Of a stretch of 64,000 nt of DNA, positions 26,386 through 34,773 are shown piece by piece (within the stretch, counting starts at the first letter, position 1; each line of letters opens with the position of its first letter). The notes below the pieces were generated by a model. It was given only the letters and a program-made list of their open reading frames with translations. It had not been told where the DNA came from and made no database searches. The DNA lies in the NCBI GenBank assembly GCA_025517485.1, contig JAOPKB010000009.1, positions 124,001 to 188,000 of the forward strand, read 5' to 3'. A program made the translations under genes and the position numbers. Origin of the DNA: Natronoglomus mannanivorans. GTDB taxonomy: Archaea; Halobacteriota; Halobacteria; Halobacteriales; Natrialbaceae.

Positions 26386-26480
26386 GAGCGATAACTGTGT
26401 GTCCGATCCACAGACACACCTAAATAAAACCGTGTACCGGCGAACCGGCCGGTTCCGTCGTCTTCGGATCGACGGGGCGT
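26301..26480 (-). repeat. Duplicated promoter/5'-gene segment, copy A (intact gene)
   Basis: Read on the minus strand, this 180-bp stretch (about 95 bp upstream plus the first 28 codons of the hydrolase) matches 55936-56109 on the plus strand. Shared blocks include CCGAAGACG, GGAAC, GGTCGGTTCG/GGCCGGTTCG, ACACG.TTTTAT, the start region and AACGGAGA.G.AACG.CCGCTCGAGT. Confidence 0.75.
26397..26419. promoter_or_regulatory. Inverted repeat in the leader of the 860-residue hydrolase
   Basis: GTGTGTC and GACACAC form perfect 7-bp arms around a 9-bp spacer. They lie between a TATA-like TTTTATTTA (26421-26430, minus strand) and the ATG at 26385. The position suits a repressor site or a leader hairpin. 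The relic copy at 56 kb lacks it. Confidence 0.5.
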
Positions 26481-26835
26481 ATCGTGTCGTCCGTTTTCGT
26501 CACCGTTCGTCCTTCGAATCGCTCGTTGAATCTGGAGATCGTTCCCGTGATCGACTCGATTCACGAGGGGGACCGAACGGCGAAAGTCGAGTTCGCCGAG
26601 TACCGGCCAGTACGAGCCGCACCGAGGGTCGGACATCCGCAGTGCGTTCGTCGTGGAAGACGGCGTCGTCAGCCTGTTTCGTAATCGGTAGCGAGTAGTC
26701 AGTGGCGTATCGCAGGTGAGTTGAAGGTCGACCGGCTGTTTCGGGCTCGATTCAGTAGACTCGAATCGAACAGGGGTTTGGTAATTGTAAACGGCTCTTA
26801 ACCCTGTTATCGAATAACACGCTTATACTAATAAA

Positions 26836-26859
26836 TGTAACAACCATATTGCTGTTACA
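26836..26859. promoter_or_regulatory. 24-bp palindrome TGTAACA-N10-TGTTACA
   Basis: Perfect 7-bp arms surround a 10-bp centre containing ACCATATTGC. The core ACAACCATA is shared with the 876-897 site. It lies in the AT-rich island with no gene directly downstream. Confidence 0.45.
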
Positions 26860-26883
26860 CCACTGGATTCATAATTATAAAAC

Positions 26884-26916
26884 ATACACCTATTGTCGGA
26901 GGGTAGATAGGTGTAT
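26884..26916. other. Perfect 10-bp stem inverted repeat with T-rich flank
   Basis: ATACACCTAT (26884-26893) pairs exactly with ATAGGTGTAT (26907-26916) across a 13-nt loop. AAAAC precedes it and TTTTATT follows. It could be a terminator, an operator or the end of a lost element. Confidence 0.5.
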
Positions 26917-27508
26917 TTTATTCATTATTCAGTAATACCATATTCACTCCGGAAGCGTCCAGTCAGAACTATTTAACTGAGTCAGTTCGAGAACGGATCG
27001 AGGTGCCATAGACAAATTGACTGACAATAGCAACTGATTCTGATATTGTGTGATTTGGACACGGACTCGTGTACAGAGGCCGTTCTGCAGACCGCAGTAT
27101 CGGACCTCGAGGCACCGATTCAACCGCCACGGTCTGACTCGAGTAACCCGCACAGACAATCTCACAGACACGAAACAGCTCGTCGATGGTGCAGAGTATC
27201 CCGCTCTCCTCTTCGAGTCTGATCGAAAACCCAGCTCGAGTACGTCGATGAAACCGAGTCGAAACGTGCGTTCATCTCCTCGAGATGTACGGTAGCGCTT
27301 CCTCGATCCCGAGGTGGACGGGCGGGTGAACGTGAGTGGAGAGTTGAGCGATGAGAGCACGACTCCAACAGACAACGAGGGAACCACTCTCCCAACAGAC
27401 AAAAATTAGCAGCGGTTCCAAACCGGACAGTACCGGTCGCCGAGTCACGTCGACCACGCCGAGCGAAATCCGAGCGTCGAAGTCCAAGAATCGACGCTGG
27501 ACTGTGAG

Positions 27509-28711
27509 TTACTCGCGGGAGTCGCCAGCCACTCGGATCACGTCGTTCGCTTCGAGTCGGTCGATATCGGCGTCGCTATAGCCACAGTCGCCCAATACGT
27601 CTCGGGTGTCCGCGCCGAGCCCGGGTGGGGACCGAGCGACCGCGGGCTCGGACGAAGACATGTCGACCGGAATCCCGGTCGTCTTGAACGTGCCACCGTT
27701 CGGATGATCGAGCTCGAGGATCATATCGTTGTGCTGGACCTGTGGGTTCTCCGGTACCTCGGTCGGATAGCGGACTGCACTCGCCTGGACGTCTGCGGCG
27801 ACGAGTTCGTCGACGACGTCGTCGGTCGGGCGGGTTTCGGTATAGGATTCGATGACGTCGTGAATCTCGTCGCGGTGTTCGAACAGTTGCCGCTGGCCGT
27901 CGTACTCGGCCAGAGAGTCGAGTTCGAACGTGTCGGCGATCGTCTCGAGGGGTGCCATGCCGATCGCGACGTGGCCGTCGTCGGTTTGATAGATGCCGTA
28001 CGGTGGATAGAGGTACGGATGGCCGTGTGTCTTCTCGCCGCGGTCTAAATCCTCACCCACGTTCATCGAGTACGTGAGTTCGTTACACTGGAGGTCGACG
28101 GCGGCGTTGAGCAAGTTCGTCTCCACCTTCTGTCCGTCGCCGGTTCGTTCCCTGTGATACAGCGCCTGTACGGTGTGCATGGCTGCGAGCGTCGCCGTGT
28201 GTTCGTCGATGACGACGGTCCCGGCCGGTGTCGGTGGCTCACCGGCCCGGCCGGTGTAGCTCGTCAGCCCGGTCATCGCCTGGTAGATCAAGTCTTGCCC
28301 CGGTCGGTCCGCGTACGGACCCGACGATCCGTAGCCCGAGATGGCCACGTAGACGATCTCGGGATTGAACTCGGTGACGTCGTCGTAACTCAGTCCGAGT
28401 CGTTCCATCACACCGGGCCTGTAATTGTGGACGAGGACGTCGGCCGCTTCGACGATCTTCGTCGCGGCGCGGTGACCTTCGTCGGTTTTGAGGTCGAGCG
28501 CCACACTTCGCTTGTTCCGGTTCATCGTCAGGTAGCCGATTCCGGTCCCGTCGAGCAACGTTCCGCGATAGCTCATCTCCCGTTGGACATCGCCCGTCGG
28601 TCGTTCGATTTTGATGACGTCCGCACCCATGTCGCCGAGCTTCTGTGTCGACCACCCGCCAGCCATGAGCTGCGTGAAATCGGCGACAGTAACGTCTGTC
28701 AGTGCCTGCAT
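27509..28711 (-). CDS. Class III CoA-transferase (CaiB/BaiF family)
   Basis: The 400-residue protein starts LTDVTVADFTQLMAGGW and contains KLGDMGADVIKIERPTGD, the N-terminal nucleotide/CoA-binding motif, and RPGQDLIYQAMTGL near 137-150, with the catalytic Asp (near 140) that forms the acyl intermediate. Family III enzymes move CoA between carboxylic acids. ATG 28711 fits the family start, and CCTTTTAGC about 28 nt upstream is a possible TATA; a longer frame to 28786 has no family support. With the acyl-CoA ligase and enoyl-CoA hydratase nearby it suggests carboxylic-acid CoA metabolism. Confidence 0.88.
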   Translation of the reverse strand: MQALTDVTVADFTQLMAGGWSTQKLGDMGADVIKIERPTGDVQREMSYRGTLLDGTGIGYLTMNRNKRSVALDLKTDEGHRAATKIVEAADVLVHNYRPGVMERLGLSYDDVTEFNPEIVYVAISGYGSSGPYADRPGQDLIYQAMTGLTSYTGRAGEPPTPAGTVVIDEHTATLAAMHTVQALYHRERTGDGQKVETNLLNAAVDLQCNELTYSMNVGEDLDRGEKTHGHPYLYPPYGIYQTDDGHVAIGMAPLETIADTFELDSLAEYDGQRQLFEHRDEIHDVIESYTETRPTDDVVDELVAADVQASAVRYPTEVPENPQVQHNDMILELDHPNGGTFKTTGIPVDMSSSEPAVARSPPGLGADTRDVLGDCGYSDADIDRLEANDVIRVAGDSRE

Positions 28712-28867
28712 ACTGTGTAATACAGGTGAGAGTACTGCTAAAAGGTTGTGGTGGTCACCACGGTACGAGGACGGCGAAATCGCCACTCCTCGTCGAGCCG
28801 GTGGGAACGGTTCGAGACGACCGGTACGGGATCAGCCGCGAGACTGATAGAGATCGCTCGAATCGAC

Positions 28868-29179
28868 TTACGACCCACCGGGCGTCCGAAGTCGAATCTC
28901 GGTTTGCTGGACGACGACTTCGTACCCACAGTAGTAGAACGTGAGGTGATCAACGGTGCTCGCACCGTTCGACGAAAACAACCGGTTCAGTGCTTCGGGA
29001 TCGATACGCTCTCTCAACGGGGGCAAGTTCAGCGGGTCACACCCGTTCAGGTCAGCGATCGCCGTAACGAGCGCAGAAACCGGCGTTGATCCCCCTTCAG
29101 TCGGCCACTCGACCCGATGAACGTCCGTAATGTCGACATACTCCTCTGTAGAACGATTCTGTGTGCCACCGTATTGCAT
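28868..29179 (-). CDS. HalOD1 output-domain protein
   Basis: The 103-residue protein is a stand-alone HalOD1 domain: STPVSALVTAIADLNGCDPLNLPPL, then IDPEALNRLF and a final strand pair ending FYYCGYEVVV. HalOD1 occurs alone or as the output domain of haloarchaeal histidine-kinase/response-regulator proteins; its molecular role is not defined. ATG 29179 is preferred over upstream in-frame ATGs because the domain plus a short N-tail fits the usual length of about 90-110. It is divergent from the IclR gene. Confidence 0.75.
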   Translation of the reverse strand: MQYGGTQNRSTEEYVDITDVHRVEWPTEGGSTPVSALVTAIADLNGCDPLNLPPLRERIDPEALNRLFSSNGASTVDHLTFYYCGYEVVVQQTEIRLRTPGGS

Positions 29180-29411
29180 TGTTCGTCTACACCACTGAGC
29201 CCTACAAAGGTCTTTTGTGTATTTGGAGATCATGTTTAATGAAGTCGTCTCGGTCACCGATTCGGCGTTCAAAACGGGCCCTCCGCTGCTGTGAAATACG
29301 GATCGACGAGCGGAGAAGGCATCCCAGGGCCGATGACGTTTACCGCGACCCGATCCCACACGTTCGACAATGCCAAACTCTTAGAGACCACACGACGAAG
29401 ACTGAAGCGAG

Positions 29412-30182
29412 ATGGCCCCGAAGGAAGCGAAAAATCCGGTTCGGTCGATCGAACGAGCGGCACGGATCCTCGAGTTGCTCAAGGAACTCGACGGAGCGCG
29501 GTTGGTCGACCTCGAGGAGCACGTCGAACTCTCGAAAGGGACGATTCACAGCTACCTCGCGACTCTGGAGCAGTGTGGGCTCGTCTCGAGGGACGGAATG
29601 ACGTACGAAATCGGTCTGGACGCACTCACACTGGGCGGATACGCACGGGATCGCGAACAACTGTACGTGCTCGGTCGCGAGGGGGCCGACGAACTGGCCG
29701 AGAAGACCGGCGAACTGGTCGCCCTGATGACCGAGTGGAACGGCCGGTCGACGTACCTCTATCAGCGGGCCGGTGAGCGCGCGATGGCGATGGATTCGCA
29801 TCTGGGAGTACAGCTCCCGATACACTGTACGGCGTCGGGGAAAGCGATCCTCTCGGAACTCCCGGAGGACCGCGTCCACGACATCGTCGACGCGCAGGGA
29901 TTGCCGGTCTGGACCGACAACACAATTACGGATCGAGCGGCGCTGTTCGAGGAACTCGAGTCGATCCGGGACCGAGGCATTTCGTTCGACGACGAGGAAC
30001 GCATCGACGGTCTCAGGGGGATCGGCGTTCCGATCAAGCGAGACGACACACTCCTCGGTGCGATCGCGCTGGCTGGACCGGTCAATCGCCTCGAAGGAGA
30101 CCGCTACTGGCAGGAACTCCCCGATCAGTTGACCAAGATCAAGCGAATGATCGAGGTCAAAGCCAAGTACCCACAGTCGTGA
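29412..30182 (+). CDS. IclR-family transcriptional regulator
   Basis: The protein (256 residues) has an N-terminal winged helix-turn-helix (about 10-70: SIERAARILELLKEL, then LSKGTIHSYLATLEQCGLV) and a C-terminal IclR effector domain (about 80-250, with HCTASGKAILSELPE and GLRGIGVPIKRDD). IclR proteins control carbon-source genes in response to small organic acids or sugars, and several haloarchaeal members regulate pentose and sugar acid degradation. It is the only recognisable sequence-specific regulator in the window and sits between the CoA-transferase and the Gfo/Idh operon. Its targets may include either. The palindrome at 30333-30354 just downstream is a candidate site. Confidence 0.88.
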   Translation: MAPKEAKNPVRSIERAARILELLKELDGARLVDLEEHVELSKGTIHSYLATLEQCGLVSRDGMTYEIGLDALTLGGYARDREQLYVLGREGADELAEKTGELVALMTEWNGRSTYLYQRAGERAMAMDSHLGVQLPIHCTASGKAILSELPEDRVHDIVDAQGLPVWTDNTITDRAALFEELESIRDRGISFDDEERIDGLRGIGVPIKRDDTLLGAIALAGPVNRLEGDRYWQELPDQLTKIKRMIEVKAKYPQS

Positions 30183-30577
30183 CGACGGATCGCTCCCTCG
30201 AACGAGTTGGCACTGTTCTCGATAGCGAATCGACTCCCGATCGGCAGTATGCGAACGTTACAGCGATCGATATTTGATGAAACCGAATGTCGGCCACAGA
30301 ACACCGGAGAGTCTGCAGAAGTAGTGTTATCCATTACAATCATACACATGTAATCATCTCTCACTCTTGATAGTAGGCATACACTATCATTCGGTAATTC
30401 CAAACGACAGTCCGCGTAGAGACGCGAAGCGGTCACCGCGACACTCAGTCGACGTATCGTCTCTCGGCTCGTGCAGACGCCGATAGTACATCCGTATCGC
30501 CCGTGGGTGACGGTAACATTGATGTCGGACGATGTAGTGGGGGACTATACCAGTACAATGGTGGCCCACGTGATACT
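30183..30577. other. Intergenic region upstream of the Gfo/Idh operon
   Basis: This 395-bp stretch contains a 22-bp palindrome at 30333-30354 and a TATA-like ACTATACC at 30544-30551, about 30 nt before the ATG at 30578. No gene is visible. Confidence 0.5.
30333..30354. promoter_or_regulatory. 22-bp palindromic operator candidate, copy 3
   Basis: ATTACA and TGTAAT arms flank a 10-bp centre (ATCATACACA). It agrees with the 876-897 site at 18 of 22 positions. It lies 150 bp after the IclR gene and 224 bp before the Gfo/Idh operon. Confidence 0.5.
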
Positions 30578-31690
30578 ATGACCTGGACCGTTGCGGGTAT
30601 CAACTTCGCTCACTTCCACATGGGCGACAACCTCCGATTAGTCGAATCGCACCCGGACGCAGAGATCGTCGGTATCTGCGACGAGGATCCCGACGAGGCG
30701 ACACTGGGACTCGAGGACACCGCCGACGAGTTCGGCGTCCCCGACGACCAGGTCTTTCGCGACCACGAGCGCTGTCTCGAGGAGACCGACCCGGATATCG
30801 TCGTCCTCTGTCCGGTGCCCTCCGAACACGCCGACTGGGTGGAGAAGGTCGCACCGTACGGCGTGGACGTGATCCTCGAGAAGCCGTTCGCGACGTCCGT
30901 CGAGGACGCGGATCGAATACTCGAAGCGATGGCCGAAGGCGGCGGCAAACTCGCCGTCAACTGGCCGCTGGCGTGGTACGAGAGCCACCGGACCACGAAG
31001 CAACTGGTCGACGAGGGGACGATCGGTGACGTCCTCGAGGTTCACTACTACGACGGGAACAAGGGAAGCGGTCGGTTCACGCAGGTCGAGTACACCGACT
31101 CCGGGGAGTTGCACTTCGCGGGGAAGGACCTCGAGGACACCGACGAGGCCGCCGCGACGTGGTGGCACCAGCCCGAACGCGGCGGCGGCTCGCTCAACGA
31201 CTACCTCGGTTACGGCGTCACGCTCGGGACGTGGTTCCGCGACGGCGAGCTCCCGCTCGAAGTGACGACCGACACGTACACGCCGGAGTGGTCGCCGGTC
31301 GACACCCACAGCGTGACGATCGCAAAGTACGAGACCGGCCTCTCGAAGTACGAGACGCGCTGGGGGACGTTCACCGATCCGTGGGTCCACCAGCCCCAGC
31401 CGAAGTGCGGGTTCGTCCTCGTGGGGAGCGAGGGAACGATCAGCAGCTACGACTACGAGGAGACGGTCCGCGTCCAAGACGAGGAGCACCCGGAGGGATA
31501 CGAGGTCGACGTCGATCCGCTCGAGGCACCCCTCGAGAACGTGCTCCAGTACCTGATCCACTGCCTCGAGAACGACGAGGCGGTCGCGTTCCCGCCGCTG
31601 AATCCCGAGCACTGTCGGGAGGCCCAGCGCATCATCGACACCGCACACCTGAGCGCGGATCGCGGCGAAACCGTCGAGTTGGTGGACTGA
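30578..31690 (+). CDS. Gfo/Idh/MocA-family oxidoreductase (1)
   Basis: The 370-residue protein has an N-terminal Rossmann-like domain (VAGINFAHFHMGD) followed by VGICDEDPDEA and the family Lys in ILEKPFATSVEDAD near 95-108. A C-terminal alpha/beta substrate domain follows. The usual GxGxxG nucleotide loop is degenerate (AGINFAHFHMG), so cofactor binding may be altered. Members act on sugars, sugar acids and cyclitols. ATG 30578 lies about 30 nt after ACTATACC. Its stop is 1 nt before the ATG of the next oxidoreductase, so the two form an operon. Confidence 0.85.
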   Translation: MTWTVAGINFAHFHMGDNLRLVESHPDAEIVGICDEDPDEATLGLEDTADEFGVPDDQVFRDHERCLEETDPDIVVLCPVPSEHADWVEKVAPYGVDVILEKPFATSVEDADRILEAMAEGGGKLAVNWPLAWYESHRTTKQLVDEGTIGDVLEVHYYDGNKGSGRFTQVEYTDSGELHFAGKDLEDTDEAAATWWHQPERGGGSLNDYLGYGVTLGTWFRDGELPLEVTTDTYTPEWSPVDTHSVTIAKYETGLSKYETRWGTFTDPWVHQPQPKCGFVLVGSEGTISSYDYEETVRVQDEEHPEGYEVDVDPLEAPLENVLQYLIHCLENDEAVAFPPLNPEHCREAQRIIDTAHLSADRGETVELVD

Positions 31691-31691
31691 G

Positions 31692-32849
31692 ATGAGCGAG
31701 GACGAGCGTGAGAACGGGACCGAGATCGACGACGAGGAGACCTACGGTATCGCCGAGATCGAAGACCTCGAGGAGACGTCGGCGCCCGACCTGCCGTATC
31801 TGCCGGACGACCCGGACTCGTACGCGCCGTCGATCGCCCTGATCGGGACGGGCGGGATCAGCGACCAGCACCTGACCGCCTACCGGGACGCCGGCTACGA
31901 CGTCGTCGCCCTGTGCAACCGGACCCGCGAGAAAGCCGAGGACCGGCGCGAGGAGTTCTACCCGGACGCCGACGTCTACACCGACTACCAGGAGGTGCTC
32001 TCCCGCGACGACGTCGACGTCGTCGACCTGCTGCCACATCCGGTGGCGCGCGAGCCGATCATCGAAGACGCGTTGCGCGCCGGCAAGCACGTGCTCAGCC
32101 AGAAGCCGTTCGTCGTCGACCTCGAGTTCGGCGAGCAAATGGTCGACCTCGCGGCCGAGGAGGGCGTGGCCCTCGCGGTCAACCAGAACGGACGCTGGGC
32201 GCCCCACTGGAGTTACATGCGCCACGCGATCGCCGAGGGGCTGATCGGGGAGCCACACGGGATTCACTTCACCGTCGACTGGAACCACAACTGGATCGTC
32301 GACACCGAAATTAACGACATCGAGCACGCGATCCTCTACGACTTCGCGGTCCACTGGTTCGATATCCTGACCTGCTTCATGGGGGCGGCCGAACCGAAGC
32401 GGGTGTACGCGTCCTACGAATCCTCGCCGAGTCAACGCGCGGACCCGCCGCTAATGGGCGGGGCGATCGTCGAGTACGACGGCGCGCAGGCGGTGCTGTC
32501 GTTCGACGCCGACACGAAACTCGGCCCGGAGGACCGCACGTACGTCGCCGGGACCGACGGGACACTCGTGAGCGAGGGTCCCGACCTCGAGGAACAGACC
32601 GTCACGCTGTACACCGCCGAGGGCTACGCCACGCCCGACCTGGAGGGAACGTGGTTCCCCGACGGATTCCACGGCGCGATGGCCGAACTCCTCTCGGCGA
32701 TCGAAGAGGACCGAGAACCGGCCAACAGCGGCCGAAACAACCTCCGGAGTCTCGAGTTGTGTTACGCCGCTGTCGCGAGCGCCGAGGACCACGAACCGAA
32801 GGTCCCCGGCGAGGTTCGCGAGATGCGCGGGGAGACCGGGGCGGAGTAG
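31692..32849 (+). CDS. Gfo/Idh/MocA-family oxidoreductase (2)
   Basis: The 385-residue protein has an acidic N-terminal extension of about 45 residues, then a canonical Rossmann start (IALIGTGGISDQHL near 52-65) and VVALCNRTREKAEDR. The family Lys is in SQKPFVVDLEFG near 136-147. A conserved substrate domain with AIEYD-like FHGAMAELLSAIEE comes near the end. It probably oxidises a sugar or sugar-acid hydroxyl with NAD(P). It is cotranscribed with the preceding paralogue. The two proteins may act on consecutive steps or form a heteromer. Confidence 0.88.
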   Translation: MSEDERENGTEIDDEETYGIAEIEDLEETSAPDLPYLPDDPDSYAPSIALIGTGGISDQHLTAYRDAGYDVVALCNRTREKAEDRREEFYPDADVYTDYQEVLSRDDVDVVDLLPHPVAREPIIEDALRAGKHVLSQKPFVVDLEFGEQMVDLAAEEGVALAVNQNGRWAPHWSYMRHAIAEGLIGEPHGIHFTVDWNHNWIVDTEINDIEHAILYDFAVHWFDILTCFMGAAEPKRVYASYESSPSQRADPPLMGGAIVEYDGAQAVLSFDADTKLGPEDRTYVAGTDGTLVSEGPDLEEQTVTLYTAEGYATPDLEGTWFPDGFHGAMAELLSAIEEDREPANSGRNNLRSLELCYAAVASAEDHEPKVPGEVREMRGETGAE

Positions 32850-32918
32850 CGCGGTCCGGGGACCGGCGCCGACGGTCGATTTCGTCGATCCGAGAACCGA
32901 TGCTAACAGTCGGTTACG

Positions 32919-34655
32919 TCAGTCCGAAAACAGCGCCGACCGATCGAGTTTGCCGGTTCGAGTCTGGGGCGGTTCCTCCAAGACGACCACCTCTCGAGGC
33001 GCTTTGTGCGCCCCGAGTTGCTCGCGGACGTGCTGGCGAAGCGCGTCGGCCGTCGATTCGTCCGTGTTGCCGTCCTCGTCGACTCCGTCGGCACGCTCGC
33101 CGGACTCGAGAAGCACGTACGCCTTGATCCGCTGTCCTCGTTCCTCGTCGGGGACGCCGCCGACGGCCGCCTCGGTGACGCCGGGAGCGGTACACAGCGC
33201 CGACTCGACCTCGGCGGGGCTCACCCGATAGCCGGCGGTGATGATCAGGTCGTCGGCCCGTCCGGCGAAGTGGACGTAGCCGTCCTCGTCCCGCGTGGCG
33301 AGGTCGCCGGTCAGGTACAGCCCGTCCGCGAAGCACTCCTCGGTCGCCGCCTCGTCGTTCCAGTAGCCATCGAACAACACCGGGTCCGGTAACGCGAGGG
33401 CGATCTGGCCGACCTCGCCCGGCTTCACCGGCCGGTACTCCTCGTCGACGATTCGACACTCGTGACCGGGGTACGGTTTCCCCATCGAATCCTCCCGGGG
33501 CTCGAACAGCACCCGGCAGTTTCCGATCAACGCGTTGGCCTCGGTCTGCCCGTAGGACTCGTTGACGACCACGTCGAGTTCCCGTTCCGCCCACCGAGAC
33601 AGCGGCGCCGACAGCTTCTCGCCGCCGCACATCAGGACCTCGAGGGCGTCCAGCTCGTGGGCCGACGGATCCGCATGCTGTCGGATCTGCCAGAGCGCGG
33701 TCGGCGGCATGAACGCCCGCGAGACGCGCTGGCGTTCGAGCAACTCGAGGGCCCGTTCCGGATCGAAGCCGCTGCGCCGAACCCGGGAGACGACGGTGCC
33801 GCCGAGTGCAAGCGTGGGGAAGACGACGTCGAACAGCGCGCCGGCCCACGACCACTCGGCGGGCGTCCACACCCGCTCTCGGTGGGTCGACTCGAAGCAG
33901 TGGAACCAACACTGGTAGCTCGGGAGCGCGCCGATCACGTACTGGTGAGTTTGGACGACGCCTTTGGGTTTGCCGGAGGTGCCGGAGGTGTAGACGATGA
34001 TCGCCGGGTCTTCCGGCGCCGTCTGGACGACCTCCTGTTCGCCGTCGGACGCCACGTACCCGGCGTAGCCGCCGAGATGGCGGTCGGATCCAGTGTACCG
34101 CTCTCCGCCAGCAGTCTCAGTTTCCACTTCCGTTTCTGCCTCTACATCCACACCGCCGAGCTCGACGGCAAGTTCGTAGCCGAAGTCGTACTCCGTCAGC
34201 GTCGATTCGAACCGCTCGGACACGCGAGCATCGGCGAGCAGCGCCGTCGCGTCGCTGTGCTCGAGCGTGTACGAGAGCGATTCCTCCCCGAGGATGACCG
34301 ACAGCGGAACCGCGAGACAGCCGATCCGGTACGTCGCCAGATGGGCGACGAGCAGCTCCGGCGACTGCGGGAAACAGAGCGCGATCCGGTCGCCGGACTC
34401 GAGGCCGGCGTCGGAGAGGTGAGCGGCGAGTGCGCTGGCGGCGGCCTCGAGTTCGCCGTAAGTAAAGCGGTGGGTCTCGCCGGCGTCGTCGACGTGGACG
34501 AGCGCGGTCGTCTCCGGAGGGGTATCGTCGTTCGTCTCGACGACGGTTCCCAGATTGAACGTCTCCGGAACGTCCCACTCGAAGCCGTCTAGAACCTCCT
34601 CGTAGGTGGTCGTTCCGTCGGGTATCGGTAACGAGTATCCCGCTGACACTGGCAT
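32919..34655 (-). CDS. AMP-dependent acyl-CoA synthetase/ligase
   Basis: This 578-residue ANL-superfamily protein carries the P-loop IVYTSGTSGKPKGVVQTH near 218-235 and YGQTEANALIGN near 365-376. GLYLTGDLATRDEDGYVHFAGRADDLI is covered in two blocks near 442-468, and RTGKLDRSALF at the C-terminus includes the catalytic Lys. It activates a carboxylic acid to acyl-CoA via acyl-AMP. ATG 34655 begins the recognisable sequence. It converges on the Gfo/Idh operon and is divergent from the enoyl-CoA hydratase gene, which suggests a shared CoA-ester pathway. The substrate is undetermined, short- to medium-chain being most likely. Confidence 0.88.
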   Translation of the reverse strand: MPVSAGYSLPIPDGTTTYEEVLDGFEWDVPETFNLGTVVETNDDTPPETTALVHVDDAGETHRFTYGELEAAASALAAHLSDAGLESGDRIALCFPQSPELLVAHLATYRIGCLAVPLSVILGEESLSYTLEHSDATALLADARVSERFESTLTEYDFGYELAVELGGVDVEAETEVETETAGGERYTGSDRHLGGYAGYVASDGEQEVVQTAPEDPAIIVYTSGTSGKPKGVVQTHQYVIGALPSYQCWFHCFESTHRERVWTPAEWSWAGALFDVVFPTLALGGTVVSRVRRSGFDPERALELLERQRVSRAFMPPTALWQIRQHADPSAHELDALEVLMCGGEKLSAPLSRWAERELDVVVNESYGQTEANALIGNCRVLFEPREDSMGKPYPGHECRIVDEEYRPVKPGEVGQIALALPDPVLFDGYWNDEAATEECFADGLYLTGDLATRDEDGYVHFAGRADDLIITAGYRVSPAEVESALCTAPGVTEAAVGGVPDEERGQRIKAYVLLESGERADGVDEDGNTDESTADALRQHVREQLGAHKAPREVVVLEEPPQTRTGKLDRSALFSD

Positions 34656-34773
34656 TCGTACTGACTTGCACGCTCGGCGGCATGTAGCTTTCGTCCGGTG
34701 TTCGGTCGGCGGTCTCGAGTCCGCGAGGTGCGCTCGCCGATGCATCTATGTACCGAACCGACGATGAGTTCCT

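Larger units (their letters stand above)
26386..27508. other. 1.1-kb non-coding, partly AT-rich region
   Basis: I find no convincing gene. Frames at 26944-27402 (minus) and 27050-27295 and 27351-27581 (plus) look random. The section 26765-26945 is strikingly AT-rich and carries two strong inverted repeats (26836-26859 and 26884-26916). A decayed gene in 27150-27500 is possible, but I recognise nothing. Confidence 0.5.

Noticed and set aside
26944..27402. 152-codon open frame on the minus strand
   Set aside because: Arg/Ser-rich, no recognisable motif, and no promoter near the start.
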